From the NCBI GenBank assembly GCA_964370965.1, contig CAYJLW010000009.1:22341-86340 (forward strand): DNA of 64,000 bases, given 5' to 3'. A program made the position numbers and the translations under genes. The DNA is from CAYJLW01 sp964370965. Lineage in GTDB: Bacteria; Actinomycetota; Acidimicrobiia; UBA2766. The notes under the pieces are model-generated. The model was given only the letters and a program-made list of their open reading frames with translations, searched no databases and was not told the origin of the DNA. Positions 41,601-56,600 of the stretch are shown here, piece by piece (positions within the stretch are counted from its first letter, which is position 1; every line of letters begins with the position of its first letter).

Positions 41601-44600
41601 CGCGCGACCGCCGGCAATGTGGAGCTCCTGGCCAAGTCCTACGGCACGATCACGTCGACGCCGACGAAGGCCGACGTCGCGCTCTCGGCCGGCGCTTCGA
41701 TCGCCGCCGGCAGCGTGTTGTCGCAGAACAACATCACCCCGAACACCTCGGCATACATCTCGGCCGCCAGCCACGTGACGGCTTCGGCTGCGGTGAAGGT
41801 CGAGGCCCGGGACGAGTCGACCATCACGGCGACAGTCCTCGCGGTCTCGGTCTCTGCCGCGGTCGCCCCGGGCGCCGTTGCCGTGGCCGTCGGCGTGTCG
41901 ACCGCCGACAACCAGATCGGCGGTTCGGTCTCGGCCTACGTCTCGAGCTCGACGGTGAACGCGCAGAGCGGGAGCGTGACGATCACGGCCGAGTCGCTGG
42001 CGACGATCAACACCACCAACACGGCGATCTCTTTGGCGATCTCGCTGATCTCGGCCGCAGGCACGTCGGCGGTCACGACCGAGGACATCAGCCCGAACGT
42101 GAACGCGTACGTCGACGGCGGCGCGATCACCGCTTCGGGTGCGGGCAGCATTCTCGACGTCGACGCCAAGTTCACGGGCACGACCGATCCCGCGACGACC
42201 GGCGCCGCAGGCGCGACGCTCGCCTTCTCGGCGGTGACGGTGAACGCCCTCATCGGCGGCACGACGAGCGCCTACATCCAGGGCAGCGCCACTATCACTG
42301 CGAGCGGTGTCGACGTCGATGCCGCCGACCTCGCGACTTCGACACCAACGGGGTTGAACATCAGCGCCGGCGGACTCGCCGGGGTCGACACCGAGCTGCA
42401 CGGTGTGATCACACGCACGACGCAGGCCTACATCGGTGCCGGCACCGTCAACGTCGGCTCGACGGCGATCACGATGGATGCCACGTCGACGTCGACGGCG
42501 ACGGTCGACGGCGCCAACTACGCCATCGGTGTGGTTTCGCTGTCGGGTGCCGACGGTGAGGCCCGCGTATCGAGCACAACGCAGGCCTACGTCGGCGACG
42601 ACGCCAACGTCACGGCAGGCACGCTCGACGTCAACGCGACGGCAGCCAACACGGTGCGGGCAGACTCCTACAACCTCCAGGTCGGCTTCATCGCCGGCAC
42701 CGGGCTCGACGCGAACGCCACGGACGACTCGAACGTGCACGCCTGGGTCGGCCCGCCCAACGGCAGCGGCGCCGGGGCGACCTCTGCGGTCGTGACGGTC
42801 ACGGGTGCGACGTTGAACGTCAAGGCGACGCTGAACTCGACTGTCGTAGCCAACGTCGACTCGTCGGCGTTCACCGCGGTCGGCTCGATCGGCGACCTCG
42901 ACTCGATCGCCACCTCGACGCCGGACGTGTACACGTACCTCGGCGAGGGAGCGACGGTCGTCGCCACCGGCGCAACAGTCACGTTCCTCTCGACCGTGCT
43001 GGCGACGGCGAAGGCGGTCGCCGAGGGTGTCGCCGGCTCGCTCGGCGTCGCCGGCGGATCCCTGACGGCGAACTCGGATCTCAACCCGACGGCCAAGTCG
43101 TTCACGGTCTCGGGTGGTTCGATCAGCGGGGCCGACGTGAAGATCCTCTCCCACGTCAACCGCGACGACAGCGGCAACCGCAACCCGGTGGCGGGCCAGA
43201 CGAACTCCTATGCCCAGGGCTACTCGGGCACATACGCCATCGTGGGCGTGGCCGTCAACAACATCGAGGCCGTCAACTCGCCGAGCGTCGACACGTACCT
43301 GGGCGCCGGCACGACGGTGAACGCCTCGGGCACGGTCACGATCCGCAGCCGGGTGTTCCTCGACACCTACGCCAACCTCGACTCGAATACGATCAGCGGC
43401 GTGGCCGTCGGTGTGGCCAACGCGACGTCCGAGACCAAGGGCACGACCAAGACCCACGTCGACGGCACCGTCGGCACTGCGACGACGGTGACGGTCGAGA
43501 GCGACGTGCGGGCGCAGTCGTCCGCCTACGCCGAGACGACCGGTGGTGGCATCGCCGGCGTCGCGATCGGCGGGGCGGTCGCCACGGTCGGCGACTCGAC
43601 GTCGACACGGTTCGTCGACACCTACGTGGCGGGCAGCGGCCGTGTCACGGCGTCGGGCGACATCGCGGTGAGCTCGGTTGTCCGCACCAAGGCCCTGGCC
43701 GAGACCGACGTCCTCGCTGCCGGCGGCGTGGCCGGCGCGGTCGCGGGCGCCCAGGCCACGGTGCACCCCTCGATCTACACGTCGGTCCGCGGCGGGGGCG
43801 TCGTCGAGTCCACCGGCGGTTCCGCCACGCTGCTGAGCGCCCACAACTTCGATCCCGGCACGAGCCAGTACCTGGCCGGCGCCAGCGGTTACAGGGCAGC
43901 GGCCGTTGCCGGGTCGATCGCAGCCGGTCTCGTGGCGGTCACCCTCGGGGCCTCGGACGTGACGGCAGACGCCAAGTCGGTCGTGGAGGCCTACACCGAG
44001 TCGGGCTCGACGCTGCGGGCAAACGGGAGCGTGGGCCTCGTCTCACGTTCGAGCAACGTGGCGACATCGGAGTTCAAGAACGTGACAGCCGGCGGGATCG
44101 CCGTGACCGGCGGTGTCAACCCTGAGCCGACGGCGTCGGGCGAGACGCGGGCCAAGCTGTTGGGCAACGTCCTCGCGGCGGACGGCAGCGGCATCGGCGC
44201 CGCCTCGGTCGACGTCCTCGCGGATTCCGTCGACCACGCGAGCGCTTCGCTGACGAGCGCCGGCGGCGGCCTCGTCGACGTGAACGTCTCCAACGCGACC
44301 TCCGCCGCGAACCCGAGGACCGAGATCGAGCTCGGCGCCAGCGGCTCCAAGGTGAAGGTGTCGGGCAACATCGGCGCAGCGGCACGCGCCGACGTCGACT
44401 CCGACGCCACGAACCACAACACGTCCGGCGGCGTCATCCGGGTCTCCTTGTTGAACGCCGGCGCCAGCGCCTCGCCCGAGCTCAAGGGCACGATCTGGGA
44501 CGGGTCGAGCTTCACGGCAGGCGGCACGATCACCATCGCCGTCGAGCACAACAAGGCGCTGCCGAACGGCTCGTTCGACGCCGGCACCCAGGTCGACACC

Positions 44601-47600
44601 TCCAACGGTGCCGCCGGCAACTCGATAACGTTCGCCTCGCCGCACGGCTTCGTGGACGGCGAGGTGATCACCTACGACGCCCGCGGCAACACCGTCGTCG
44701 GCGGCCTCACGGCAGACCGCAACTACGGCATCGTCGTCATAGACGGCGACACCGTGGCGCTGGGCGCGACGTTCCAGGGCGGCTCGGTCGACACCTTCAC
44801 GGACACGATCGCGTTCGCACAGCCGCACAACCTCGAGAACGGCGACCTCGTGTACTACTGGTCGACGTCGGGCGGCGCCGTCGGCGGTCTCACGTCGGGC
44901 ACGAAGTACAAGGTGTTCGTCGCCGACGACACGCACGTCAAGCTGCAGGACCCGGCCGTGAGTCGCAGCACCGTCCACACCGAGGCCTCGACGGTGAGCT
45001 CGACGACGGTGACTGCGTCGAACAACTTCCAGGACGGCGACCCTGTGACCTACCACGCGCCCGGGCCCGTCCTCACGAACGACAGCGGCGGCTGCGACCT
45101 CGCGATGTGCCCGGCGGCATCGACGGCTGTCTTCAACGACGCCCACGTCGAGCAGAACGTCGGCGGCAGTGGCCAGCTCCTGACGTCGCAGAACCTCGAC
45201 GACTCGATCTACGTCGCACGCGACCGCGACGGCGACGGCACCGTCGACCCGCATCTGGTGCAGAGCGGCGACGCCGTCGTCTACAACCGCCTCTCGGTGG
45301 GCGGAACCTCGATCAGCGGGCTCAGCAACGGGACCACCTACTACGCGATCCGCATGAACAACTGGCAGATCAAGCTCGCCGCGTCGTACTGCCTCGCGGT
45401 CGGCACCGCCGGTGACCCCGCCTGCGTCCTGCCCGACGGTCCCGACCCGGGTTCGGATCCCGACCCGATCTACGTGACCCCGCTCGCGATCGCCGACAGC
45501 GGCCAGCCCAACGAGATGCACCGGCTGCACCGCAGCACCGACAACGGACTGTCGCTGACCGACGGCGGCGTCTACTTCGTGTCCGACGCCACGGCCGGAT
45601 CGTTCCGCCTCAAGAACTCGGCGGGCAGCTACGTCACCGTCGACGGCGCCGGCCTCAACGGCGGTCCGCACATGTTCCGCTACGAGGGCGTCGACATCTC
45701 CAGCAGCGGCAGCGGCAGCAAGAGCCTCGTCTTCGACCTGACCGGTGCCGGATCGGGCATACAGCAGCTCGTGAGCAACCTGAGCTACGTCGCCGCTCCT
45801 TCGGGCGACCGCACGGTCACGTCGTCGGCGGCGAGCGCCGGCGGCGGCGGCATCGACATCCAGACGACCGAGCCCACGGCAGACCACCGTCCCAAGGTCA
45901 CCCTCGACGTGCGGGCCACGACCATGACGGCGGGCCACATCTCGATCACGACCGACAACATGGCGAACGTCAAGTCACTGGCCGACACCGCCGGCGGCGG
46001 CGCGATCGCCTACGGGGCGTCGTCCGCCGTCGCCACGGCCGACGCCTCGAACAAGATCACGGTGTTCTCCGGCGCCGTGTTGAGCGCTGTCGGCGTCGGT
46101 GCCACGGCGGGCGACGTGACGATCGCAGCCAACACCGTCGTCAACGGGACTGCCGACGCCACGGCGAACAACGGCGGTCTCATCGGCATCGTGAAGTTCC
46201 GTTCGAAGCTGAACATCGACTACGACACGCACACGACGATCGACGGCGACGTCACGGCCAGCGGCAAGGTCACGATCGGCGCTCACTCCAACGTGAACGG
46301 CCTCGTCGACGGCAAGGCCAGGACGGGTGGTCTGGGCGCCGACGCCGACGGCAACGACAGCGGCGGCTGGGGCGTGCGCATCGGCGCTTCGCGCGCGGCC
46401 TACACCCTCGTCGACATCCAGGGTGGCGCCGACATCATTGGCAACGAGGTCGAGATCGTCTCCGACGTGCCGCTGCTCAAGGGCACCGCCAAGGCCTACG
46501 CCAAGGCGACGGCCCTCGGTGCCGACTCCGACGCGGGGGGCTACGTCTACGCCTACGGGACGGCCCGCGTGATCCTGGCCACGAACAGCGAGATCAACGG
46601 CAACGTGTCGGTCGTGGTCCGGGCGCAGTACGGCAACATCGACATCGACGCCAACCCCAAGGCCCGCTGCAGCTGCGGTGCCGGCGACACGGACGCCCGC
46701 GCCGGTGTGGGCGTCGACACCTACGCCCACGTCGTCGGGCGTGACAACGCCGTCATCAAGACCGCGGATCTGCTCGTGGCGTCCAACCAGTACGTGGGCC
46801 GCTTCGACGCAGCCGGCGACCGTGACGGCGGCTGGCTCGACGACGGCGGTACGAGCAACTCCGAGTCGCCGTACTCGCCGCGCCGCTGGGTCTTCTGGGC
46901 GTCGACCGTGAAGCTCCTGGGTGAGCCGAACCCGGTGTTGGTGATCGACTCCGCGGGCACGATCACACAGAAGACCTACAACGTCACCGTGCGCTCGCTC
47001 AGCCCGAGCAGCGTGCTCAGCGCCCCGCTTGCGGTGGGCGACACGATCCCGGCGGGCTACGACGTCGTCGTCGACCCGATCATCTACGACAGCCCAGCGC
47101 TCGCCCAGCTCGTCGCCAACGACCTCGGTGGTGCCCCGGCGGGTGAGATCTGGGGGAACTCGGCCCTGTTCGAGATCCAGGAGACGTGGGACTACGTCAC
47201 GATCACGAACAACTCCGACCGTGACCTCGTCGTGGACGACGTCGACACGGTGAACGACGAGATGCCGCGCATCGTCGTGGCGGCGGACACGATCCGGGAC
47301 GACGGTGCGCTGGGTGCGTACCCGACCGGCCTGAACGAGAACAGTCCGGAGACGACGTTCGACTTCGCCGTCGACCACATCTTCCCGCGCACGCTCGTCG
47401 ACATCTGGAACTTCCAGCCCGGCGGGATCGGCGACTCCGACATCATCCTCGACGGTGACATCTACGCGCCGATCGGCGAGACGACCGTCGAGAACGACCG
47501 GGGCGACATCCTCGTCGACCACGACGCCGACGTCGAGACGATCGTCACGAACAAGCTCTGGCTCGACGCCGACACCGGCACGATCGGCGAGCCCGGGCCG

Positions 47601-50600
47601 GGCGCGGGTCGCTACCCGGTCACGGTCGAGCTCGTCGTCTTCGTGGACGACTCGCTCACGCACCGTCCGATCCACGCCGAGGCGGAGGCCAAGGTCGACG
47701 TTGTGGTCGACGTCGTGTCGAACCGCCGTGACAACACCGGGGGGCTGTTCACGATCGACATCGCGTCGCTGCGGGCCGGACGCGACGTCGACGTCGTCCT
47801 GAACGACGGCGTGTCGGGAACGAACCCCGGCACGATCGCCGATCTCGAGGTCGACCTGTTCAACCCGCCGGCCATGACCAACGGCAGCGACGAGCTCGCC
47901 GGGAGCGGCAACTACCAGGCCCGGTTCCGGCCCGACGTCACACCCACGGGTCTGGTCGAGATCCTGCGGGCCTTCGGCACCGACCGCACCGAGGTCGACT
48001 CCTACTACGTCGTCGACGAGGTGCTCGCCGGTGACGACATCGAGATGTGCCACCTCTCGTCCTACGACTGGACGTGCGAGACGACCGGCACGGTTGACAC
48101 GACCGTCGAGGTCGATGCCTACACCGACAGCGACGCCACCCTCTACGACCTCGACACCGGCCAGTTGATCTCCGACACGACCGGTCCCGACACGGCGGTC
48201 TCGCAGATCGACGTCCTGAGCAACGGGGGCATCTACGTCGACGAGCCCGGCGGCGACATGTACGTCGGTCACGTCCACTCGACGGGGGGCGACGTCTACC
48301 TGAGGACGCCACGGCGGGTCCTCGACGCCGACGGCGACACGACGGCCGACGTGACGGGCCGCAACATCACCGCCGTGGTCGGCACGGGCGGCAGCCAGGG
48401 CGGCTTCGGCACCACGGCCGACTTCGTCGAGATCGACGTCGACCGCAACAACTCGGCGGCGCCGGGCAAGCTCACGATCACCGACACCGCCTCGGCCAAC
48501 ACGGACGGCGTGTTCGTCACCGAGATCGTGACACCGGCGAGCCCGGGCGCCAACGACCTGAAGGTCGGCAAGATCCAGACGAACGGCGACGCGTCGCTCG
48601 TCACCGAGAACGGCTCGGTCGTCGATGCCAACGCCGGCGGCGCCGGCGACGCCTCGGCCGACGTGCTCGCCGACGACGTCGACGTCTTCGCCGACCAGGG
48701 CAGCATCGGCTCGACGGCCGGCACCAACGACCTCGACGTCGACTCGTCGTGGACGAGCACCGGCGACGTCGGCCTGCGTGCGACGGACAGCGTCTATGTG
48801 ACCGAGACCGACTCGACTCTGCACCTGATCCTCGCCCAGACATCCACCGGCGACGTCCGTCTCACGGTGCGCGAGTCGGCTGATCTCGACGAGGATCTCG
48901 ACGTTATCTACGCGGGGTCGGTCCTCTACGTCGAGAGCGCCCCCGAGGACGTGGGCGACGCCTCCGACTACGAGATCGACTCGGCGGGCTGGGTCGAGGT
49001 GCGCATCGGCGACGACCTCGTCGACAAGTCGAACACGACGATCGAGGCCGCCGAGTACGTCGACGTCTACCTCGACGACGTGAACCTCGACCCGACGCAG
49101 GGTGCCGACACCAAGCTCGTCGGCACCCTGCGGCCCGGTCCGCTTTCGGGCGGCTGGATCATCCGGGTGTTCGGGCACACCGACGTCGACACGATCGAGT
49201 TCGAGCAGACCAACCTCGACGGCAAGACGAAGGCCTACGGCAGCCAGAACACCTCCGCCACGGACGGCGCCGACGGCGAGGACCGCATGGTCGTCGACCG
49301 CCTCCTCACGATGGACGTGGCCTCGGGGCACACGCTCACCCTGGACGGCCAGGCGGGCTCGGACAACTACTGGGTGTACACGACGGGCAGCCAGAGCAGC
49401 CTGCGCAACTACGTCGTGAACGTCCTCGACAAGGGTGCCGAGGACGACGGCGTCGACGAGCTGGCGATCTTCGGCGTCGACGGCTCGGGCAACGGCGAGT
49501 CCTCACCGGGCGTCGAGTACCCCGTCGACGACATCTTCCTGCTGCGCCGCTCGAAGTACGTCCCGTCGCTGTCCCCGGGCGAGACACAGGAGGTCGCCGA
49601 CGAGCCCGGGTTCGTGGCGCTGGCGCACGGGAACCTCGAACTGCACCGCGACACCCTGCCCGGCAACGCCCCCGCCGAGGTGCAGCGCGTCAACTACGAC
49701 ACGGCGCTGAACGGACGCCTGAGCGTCTACGGCCTCGGCGGCAACGACTACTTCGCCGTCGACGACAACTCGGCGATCACGACACTCGACGGCGGCGCCG
49801 GCTTCGACAAGTTCCAGATCGGCCAGATCTTCGGGCTGAAGCGGGACACGGTCGAGGGGCTCATCCTGCCCAACGACGTGTTCCCGAACCTCGTCGCCAT
49901 GACCCGCGGCTGGCTGAGCCCGGGCACGAGCGCGCCGCTCGTGGCACAGGGCGGGTCGGGCAACGACACGTTCACCGTCTACTCCAACCAGGCCGAGCTG
50001 CGCCTCGAGGGCGACGACGACAACGACATCTTCGAGGTGCGGGCGTTCGCGCTCGCCGCAGTGGTGGACACGGACGCCAACGGCGACGGCGTTCTCGACG
50101 CCAACGACATCGACCACCCGACGACGGACACCAATGGCGACGGCAACGTGAACGCGGCCGACGCCCACACCACGGCGCCATGGGAGGACGACGTCGTCAT
50201 CCGGGACGGCAACGGCGTGGCCCGCCCCGTCATCGGCGCCGAGTTCTCCACCCAGCCCGTCGACATCCGCACCGGCGGAGGCGACGACGAAGTGCGCTAC
50301 AACGTGAACGCCCCGGTCTCCGTCGACGGCGGCAACGGCTTCGACAAGCTCGTCATCCTGGGCACCGAGTTCCCGGACGACTTCGTCATCACGGACAAGG
50401 GCGTGTTCGGCGCCGGCCTCAACGTGCGCTTCGCCAACGTCGAGGTCCTCGAAGTCGACGGCCTCGAAGGCGACGACGTCTTCCACGTGCAGTCCACCGC
50501 GTTCGGCGTCGCCACGCGGATCATCGGCGGCCTCGGCTCCGACATCGTCAACGTCACCGGGGACATCACGGACGACATCGTCGTCCGCGAGCTGGAGGGC

Positions 50601-53600
50601 ATCAGCTCCACGGTCAACCACCTCGTGCGCTCGGGCGACCCCGGCTACGACGGCATCATCGCTCCCGGGATCGACCTTAACGTCTCGGGGGGCGACAGCG
50701 GACTCGTCGTCGTCGACGAGTCTGGGGGCTTCACGTCCGTGCGCGAGGACGGCACCACCGCGCTCGCGTACGACTCCTACACGGTCAAGCTCGCCCGGGC
50801 ACCGACGGCGACGGTGTACGTCACGGTGTCGGCCGCCCGCTCCCCGCAGGAGCAGCGTTGCGTGACGGACTTCCCGAACGCTGAGGGGGCGTGCGCCACG
50901 GGCGCAGACGGCGGCCCCGCTGGGGAGACGGTGCTGGTGTCCACGAGCGCCCTCCCGGCGAGCTTCTACCGCAACATCGCCGTCGGCGGCGCCCCCGCGG
51001 TCGTGCGCAACAGGGCGGTGACCCTCGTCTTCACGCCGGGCAACTACGACGCGGCCCAGACGGTGCACGTGTACGCCTTCGACGACCTGCGTCCCGAAGG
51101 CGACCGGGTCATGACCTTGGCGCACTCGGTGATCTCGGGGGACGCGGACTTCGACGGCTTCGACGTCCGCAACGTCGAGGTGACGATCCTCGACAACGAC
51201 ACGCCCGGGGTGCGCATCACCGAGGTCGAGCCGGGCACGAGCGTGGCCGACGGGCGCAGCGTCGTGCTCGAGGGCGATGCCGTGACCCGCCTGGCAGACG
51301 AGATCCTCGTCGAGCTCGCCGCACCGCCTGCGTCCGGCGTGGTCGTCGTCAAGCTCGTGCTCGACGAGGACTCCGACCGCCAGATCACGTTCACGAACCC
51401 GACCTCAGACAGCCGCTTCGACCCGGTGGCGCGGACGATCACGTTCACATCGGTGGGCAGTGACTGGCGCACCCCGGTGCGCGTCGGAATCGTCGCCCGC
51501 GACGACTTCACCCGCGAGGACCCGGCGATCGCCGTGATCGGCTTCGAGCGTGACGGCGCCACGACTGCTCCGGGGTATGTGTTCGCCAAGGAGCTCCTCG
51601 ACGTCGAGGCTTACGACAACGACGGGCCCGGTGCGCTCGTGGTCGAGAGCGAGGGCAACACACTCGTCATATCCGGTGGCGACACGGACGACTACACCAT
51701 CCGGCTCACCTCGGCGCCGCTCTCCAACGTCGAGATCGCCGTGCTCACCGACGGCCTCGTCGACGTGAAGACGATCAACGGTGCTGGTTTCGCCTACCGG
51801 CTCGTGGGCGGCATCGTGCCGTTCCGTCTCTTCCAGGGCAACCTCGTGCTCGGCACCGCTGCCGGTCAAGGCACGCTGACGAGGGGGTCGGGGAGCGACT
51901 TCGGGAGCTTCGCCGACGAGGGCTTCGCGGCGGGCCAGCATGTCCGCGTCGGGGGTGGCACCGCCTACGACGGCGACTACACCATCGCCACGGTCACGGC
52001 GCAGACGATCACGCTCACGACCGGCCTGCCGGGGTCGCCGGCGGGTGTCCCGGTCGCGGGTGTCGCGCTCAGCCGGCTCTCCAACCAGGGCCAGTACACG
52101 GGTGCGATCACCTTCGACGCCGCGAACAACCGTGTGACCCGCAGCGACGACGGCAGCTTTCTCGCCGACGGCTTCCTCGAGGGCCAGCGCGTCCGCATCG
52201 ACGGCATGGGGGACTTCAAGATCCAGTACGTCCGCGGCTCGAACGCGACGAAGGACGAGACCCTGGAGTTCACGCCGGAGAACGTCGTGCCCGGTGCGGC
52301 GACCGGTGTGCGCACGATCACCCGGATCGCGGCCGTCGTCACGTTCACCCCGGCCGACTGGTGGATCCCGCAGACGATCGAGCTCGAGGCGGACACGGAC
52401 TACGTCCTGCCGCCCAGCATGGAGAACGTCAAGAACTTCCCGGTGCAGTGGCACCTGCTCTCCAAGCTGCGCGGCCCGCTCGCCGTCGAGGGCGGCGTGA
52501 CCGGGGCCGACCGCTCGCTCAAGGTCGGCGTGAAGCTGCCCGGCGAGGCCGACGCCCCGCCGTTCATGATCGGCGAGCAGCCGCCAGAGGGCCTCCAGAT
52601 CGACGTGCTGAACGTCTTCGACGACTCGAGCCAGGCCGACAAGTCCGGGACGATGACGTCGACGAACCTCTCCGGGTTCGCCATGGCCAAGGACCTCGAC
52701 TTCGGCGGCGGCGCCTTCTTCGGGGAGCCCAACTTGTTCCCCGGCGGCATCAGCTACGGCTCGATCGTGATCGACGCCGAAGGCCACTTCCTCACCGACC
52801 AGACCAAGAGCACGATCGAGATCCTCAATGTCATGCTCGGCGCGGGCAACGATTCCCTCACGATCGCGGGAACCCTCGTGCCCGGACCGGACCAGGGCGT
52901 CACGGCCACCGTGGACGTCACCACGTCCACGATCGTGCGCCGGGAGAACCGGCCGTGGGCAGACGACGGCTTCATGGTCGGCCAGACCGTGATGCTGCCG
53001 GGTCTCTCCGCCACGCAGAACTGGACGATCACCGGCTTCGCAAGCTCCGCCTACGGGGCGGGCACGGTCATGACCCTCGGCGGTCCGTCACTGGCGGCGG
53101 CGACGAACGCCGTGCTGCGAGTCGCTCCCGTCGCCGTGCACGGCGGCATCACTGCCGTCCACGGCGGCGGCAACGCCCTGATCGAGACCGACGCTGTGGG
53201 CGAGGTGACGTCGAACACGTTGCGGCGCGACGACGGTCTCGCCTGGGCGGGCGACGGCTACGCCGTGGGCCAGACGGTGACCATCAGCGGCCACCCCGGC
53301 CAGTTCTGGACCATCGCCGGTCTCGCCGACACCGCCTGCCCGCTCGCAGACCCATTCGCAGGTTGCGGCGAGGGCAGCCGGATGGTGCTGTCCGGCCCGG
53401 CGCTCACGCCGGGCAGCGGCGTGGCCTTCACGGTGGCCGTGTACGACCCGAAGACCCCTGGTGTGGCCCGCATCGGCGGCGACCACGTCGTCGTCACCGG
53501 CGGGGCCGGCCCGGACTCGCCGCTGGTCGTCTACGGAGACACGAGCCAGGACGGCGTCTGGTACGGCGGGAGCCCGGCGAACACGAACGGCTTCGACTTC

Positions 53601-56600
53601 GGGCTCAAGCCATTCGACCCCTTCGGCGACCCGAACGCGGACGACCCGGACCTCGAGGACGACACCTGGGTGTTCCCGCTCGCCGACCCGTATGACCGCA
53701 ACGGCCACGACGTCATCGACGCCACGGCGCTGTTCGCGTCGGCGGACGGCACGAACCCGGCGAATCTGCCCGCCGTCGGCTTCACGGCCTACGGCGGCGG
53801 CGGCGACGACACCATCTACGGCAGCCAGACCGGCGACCACCTCGCCGGCGGCTCCGGCGACGACGTCATCGAGGGCAACCGGGGCGTCGACCACGTCTAC
53901 GGCGACTCGGGCGTCAACGTCGACCTCCTCACCCGCGCCCTCACGATCCCGACCGTGAACATGTTCGTGTCGCCCCTGGCCGACCCGCTCACGGCCGGCC
54001 GGGACCGCCTCGTCGGCGACGGGCCCCGCAGCGTCCTCGGCTCGGGCGAGGCCGCCTACGACGACGTCATCTTCGGCGACCATGGCGCCGTCACCCAGGA
54101 CGTCGCCGACCCGAACCTCCCAGACCTGCGCCCGCAGAAGATCCAGACGACCGGGCGTATCGCCCGGATCGACTCGAAGAACCTCCAGAACGGCGCCGAC
54201 GACGTCGTCTACGGCCACCTCGGGCGGGACATCCTGATCGGGAACGCCGGCGACGACATGATCGACGGCGACGAGGCCGACGACCTGATCTTCGGGGACA
54301 ACGTCGAGCTGGCCCACCGCATCGACTTCGCGACCGGCGCAGTCGACATCTCGAACCCGCGGTTCCAGACGCTCATCGCCACGCTCCTCTACAGCCGCAG
54401 CGACCTCGCGCCCTCCCCGTCGGCCGACGCGAGCGGTGTGCTGCAGATCGACGGGACTGCCCGCAACTACCGCGACCCGGACGGCGTGCCGTACTGGGCG
54501 GAGTACGTGATCGAGAACCTGTTCCACAGCGCGGCGATCGAGGCGGGCATGGTCGGCGCCGGCACATTCGGCGACGACTACCTTGCCGGCGGCCCCCAGA
54601 ACGACGTCGTCTTCGGCCAGCTCGGCGACGACGTCGTCCAGGGCGACGGCGGCATCGAGATCGCCGACGGCGGCGGCACGCCGGCCGGGGCATGGCGCAC
54701 GCCCGGCGGCGTGAGCGACCCGGTCGGTCCGCTCACGGTCAACCCGAGCTTCGACGCTACGACGGACGGCGAGGACTACGTGGAGGGCGGCGGCGGCGAC
54801 GACGTCATCTTCGGGAACCTCGGCCAGGACGACCTCGTCGGCGGCAGCTCCGACTTCTACACGCTCACGACGCCCGACCTCCGGCCCGACGGTGCCGACC
54901 TCATCTTCGGCGGGTCGGGCACGAGGGTGGGGCGCAACGACGAGTCCGTGCCGACCACGGCGCCCGAGCGCCACGCCCGCGATGCCGACGTGATCGTGGG
55001 CGACAACGCCAACATCCACCGTGTCGTCGGCGTCAGCCACGTCGACGTGCAGGCGGCCAACCCCTCGGCGCGCTATGTGACGTTCAACTACGACAACTAC
55101 GGCTCGCTCAAGATCGTCGTACGGGGCGTGACGCTGCTGGACTACACGCCCGGCGGACCGGCGTTCCGGCCTGACCTGTTCGGATCTGGTCCGCCGAGCA
55201 CGTGGACGAGCGTCTGCGGGATCGACATCGGCGGCGCCGACGAGATCCACGGGGAGACGGGCGACGACGCGGCGTACGGCGGCTGCGGCAACGACGTCTT
55301 CTTCGGCGACGGCGACGACGACGACCTGATCGGCGGCTGGGGTGACGACTGGTTCTCCGGCGGGACCGGCCAGGACGGCGTCCTCGGCGACGACGGCCGC
55401 ATCTTCACGTCCCGCAACGCCAGCGCGTACGGCGAACCGCTCAGCGGCGTCGCGGCCATCCCTGCGGGCGAGCTCTCGTTGCGCATCGACACTCCCGGCG
55501 ACGTCCAGGTCGCGACTGTCAACGTCGCCAACGCCTTGAAGAAGACGTTCGACCTCACGCCGTACAACCTGCGGCCCAACGCTCTCGGGGCCGACGACCC
55601 GCTCTTCGACGCCAACGCAGCCGACGACGTCGTCTACGGTGGGCTCGGGGACGACTTCTTGCACGGCGCGTCCGGTGACGACGCCGTCTCGGGTGCCGAG
55701 GCTCTGGCGGAGTCCTATATCCAGCGTTTCGACACGGGCGGGAACCCCGTCGGCCTCGTGCGCAGCGACTGGAGTCGGCCCTGGAACCCGGGTGACGTCC
55801 TGCTCTTCGGCACCGACGACGACGCCTGGCACTCGAACCAGCATGTCGCGGACCGTCTCGGGGAGTTCTACCTGTACGACGAGTACGACCCGCGGCGCAC
55901 GATCCTGTTCAACGCCGACGGGACGGTCTGGAAGACGGGCGCCCCGCCGTCCTACGGGTACCTCCTGAGCTGGGCCGAGAACGAGGGTCCGGTGGTCACC
56001 GACGTGACGTGGGGCAGCGCGAACAGCGACGGCGACGACGTGATCTTCGGCGATCTGGGCAACGACTGGTCCGTGGGCGGCACCGGCAAGGACACGATCT
56101 GGGGCGGGTGGGGCAACGACCTCTCCAACGCCGACGACATCCTCTCCACGAACGGGAACCTCAACGACGTGCCCGACACGCACCCGAGTTGGGAGGACCG
56201 TGTCTTCGGCGGCGCCGGCCTCGACGTCCTGATCGGCAACACGGGCGGGGACCGCCTCATCGACTGGGTAGGGGAGTTCAACAGCTACATCGTGCCGTTC
56301 GCCCCGTTCGGTATCGCGACCGTGAGCCGGCAGCGCCCGCCGCAACTCGACGAGTTCCTCTACAGGCTCTCGGCCAGTCAGGGTGCGGACCCGACGCGGG
56401 ACACGGACACGGGCAACGACCCGGCCCGCAACGGCGAGCCGGACGGCGAGATCGGTCTCGTCACCCAGAAAGACCACGGTCTCTGGCAGGACCAGACGGG
56501 TGGTCCGACCGACCCGCAGCCGGGCAACATCCCGGGCGGCCGCCGTGACGTGCTGCGTTCGGCGGACTTCAACGACGGCTCGATGAGCAGCTTCGCGCCG

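Larger units (their letters stand above)
29151..46920 (+). other. Main beta-repeat region of the giant protein
   Basis: About 5,900 codons of degenerate units alternating ITASGxVxVxAxDxSxI with AGxAxSxxxNxIxxxTxAxI. Asn residues recur in ladders (AINxI, SVNxI), as in parallel beta-helices. The region contains the assembly gap and the 258-residue super-repeats. Confidence 0.6.

Noticed and set aside
40650..43844. Antisense frame of 1,064 codons
   Set aside because: Arg-rich mirror of the beta-repeat region; no domain.
45975..49331. Antisense frame of 1,118 codons
   Set aside because: Shadow of the giant gene; composition bias only.
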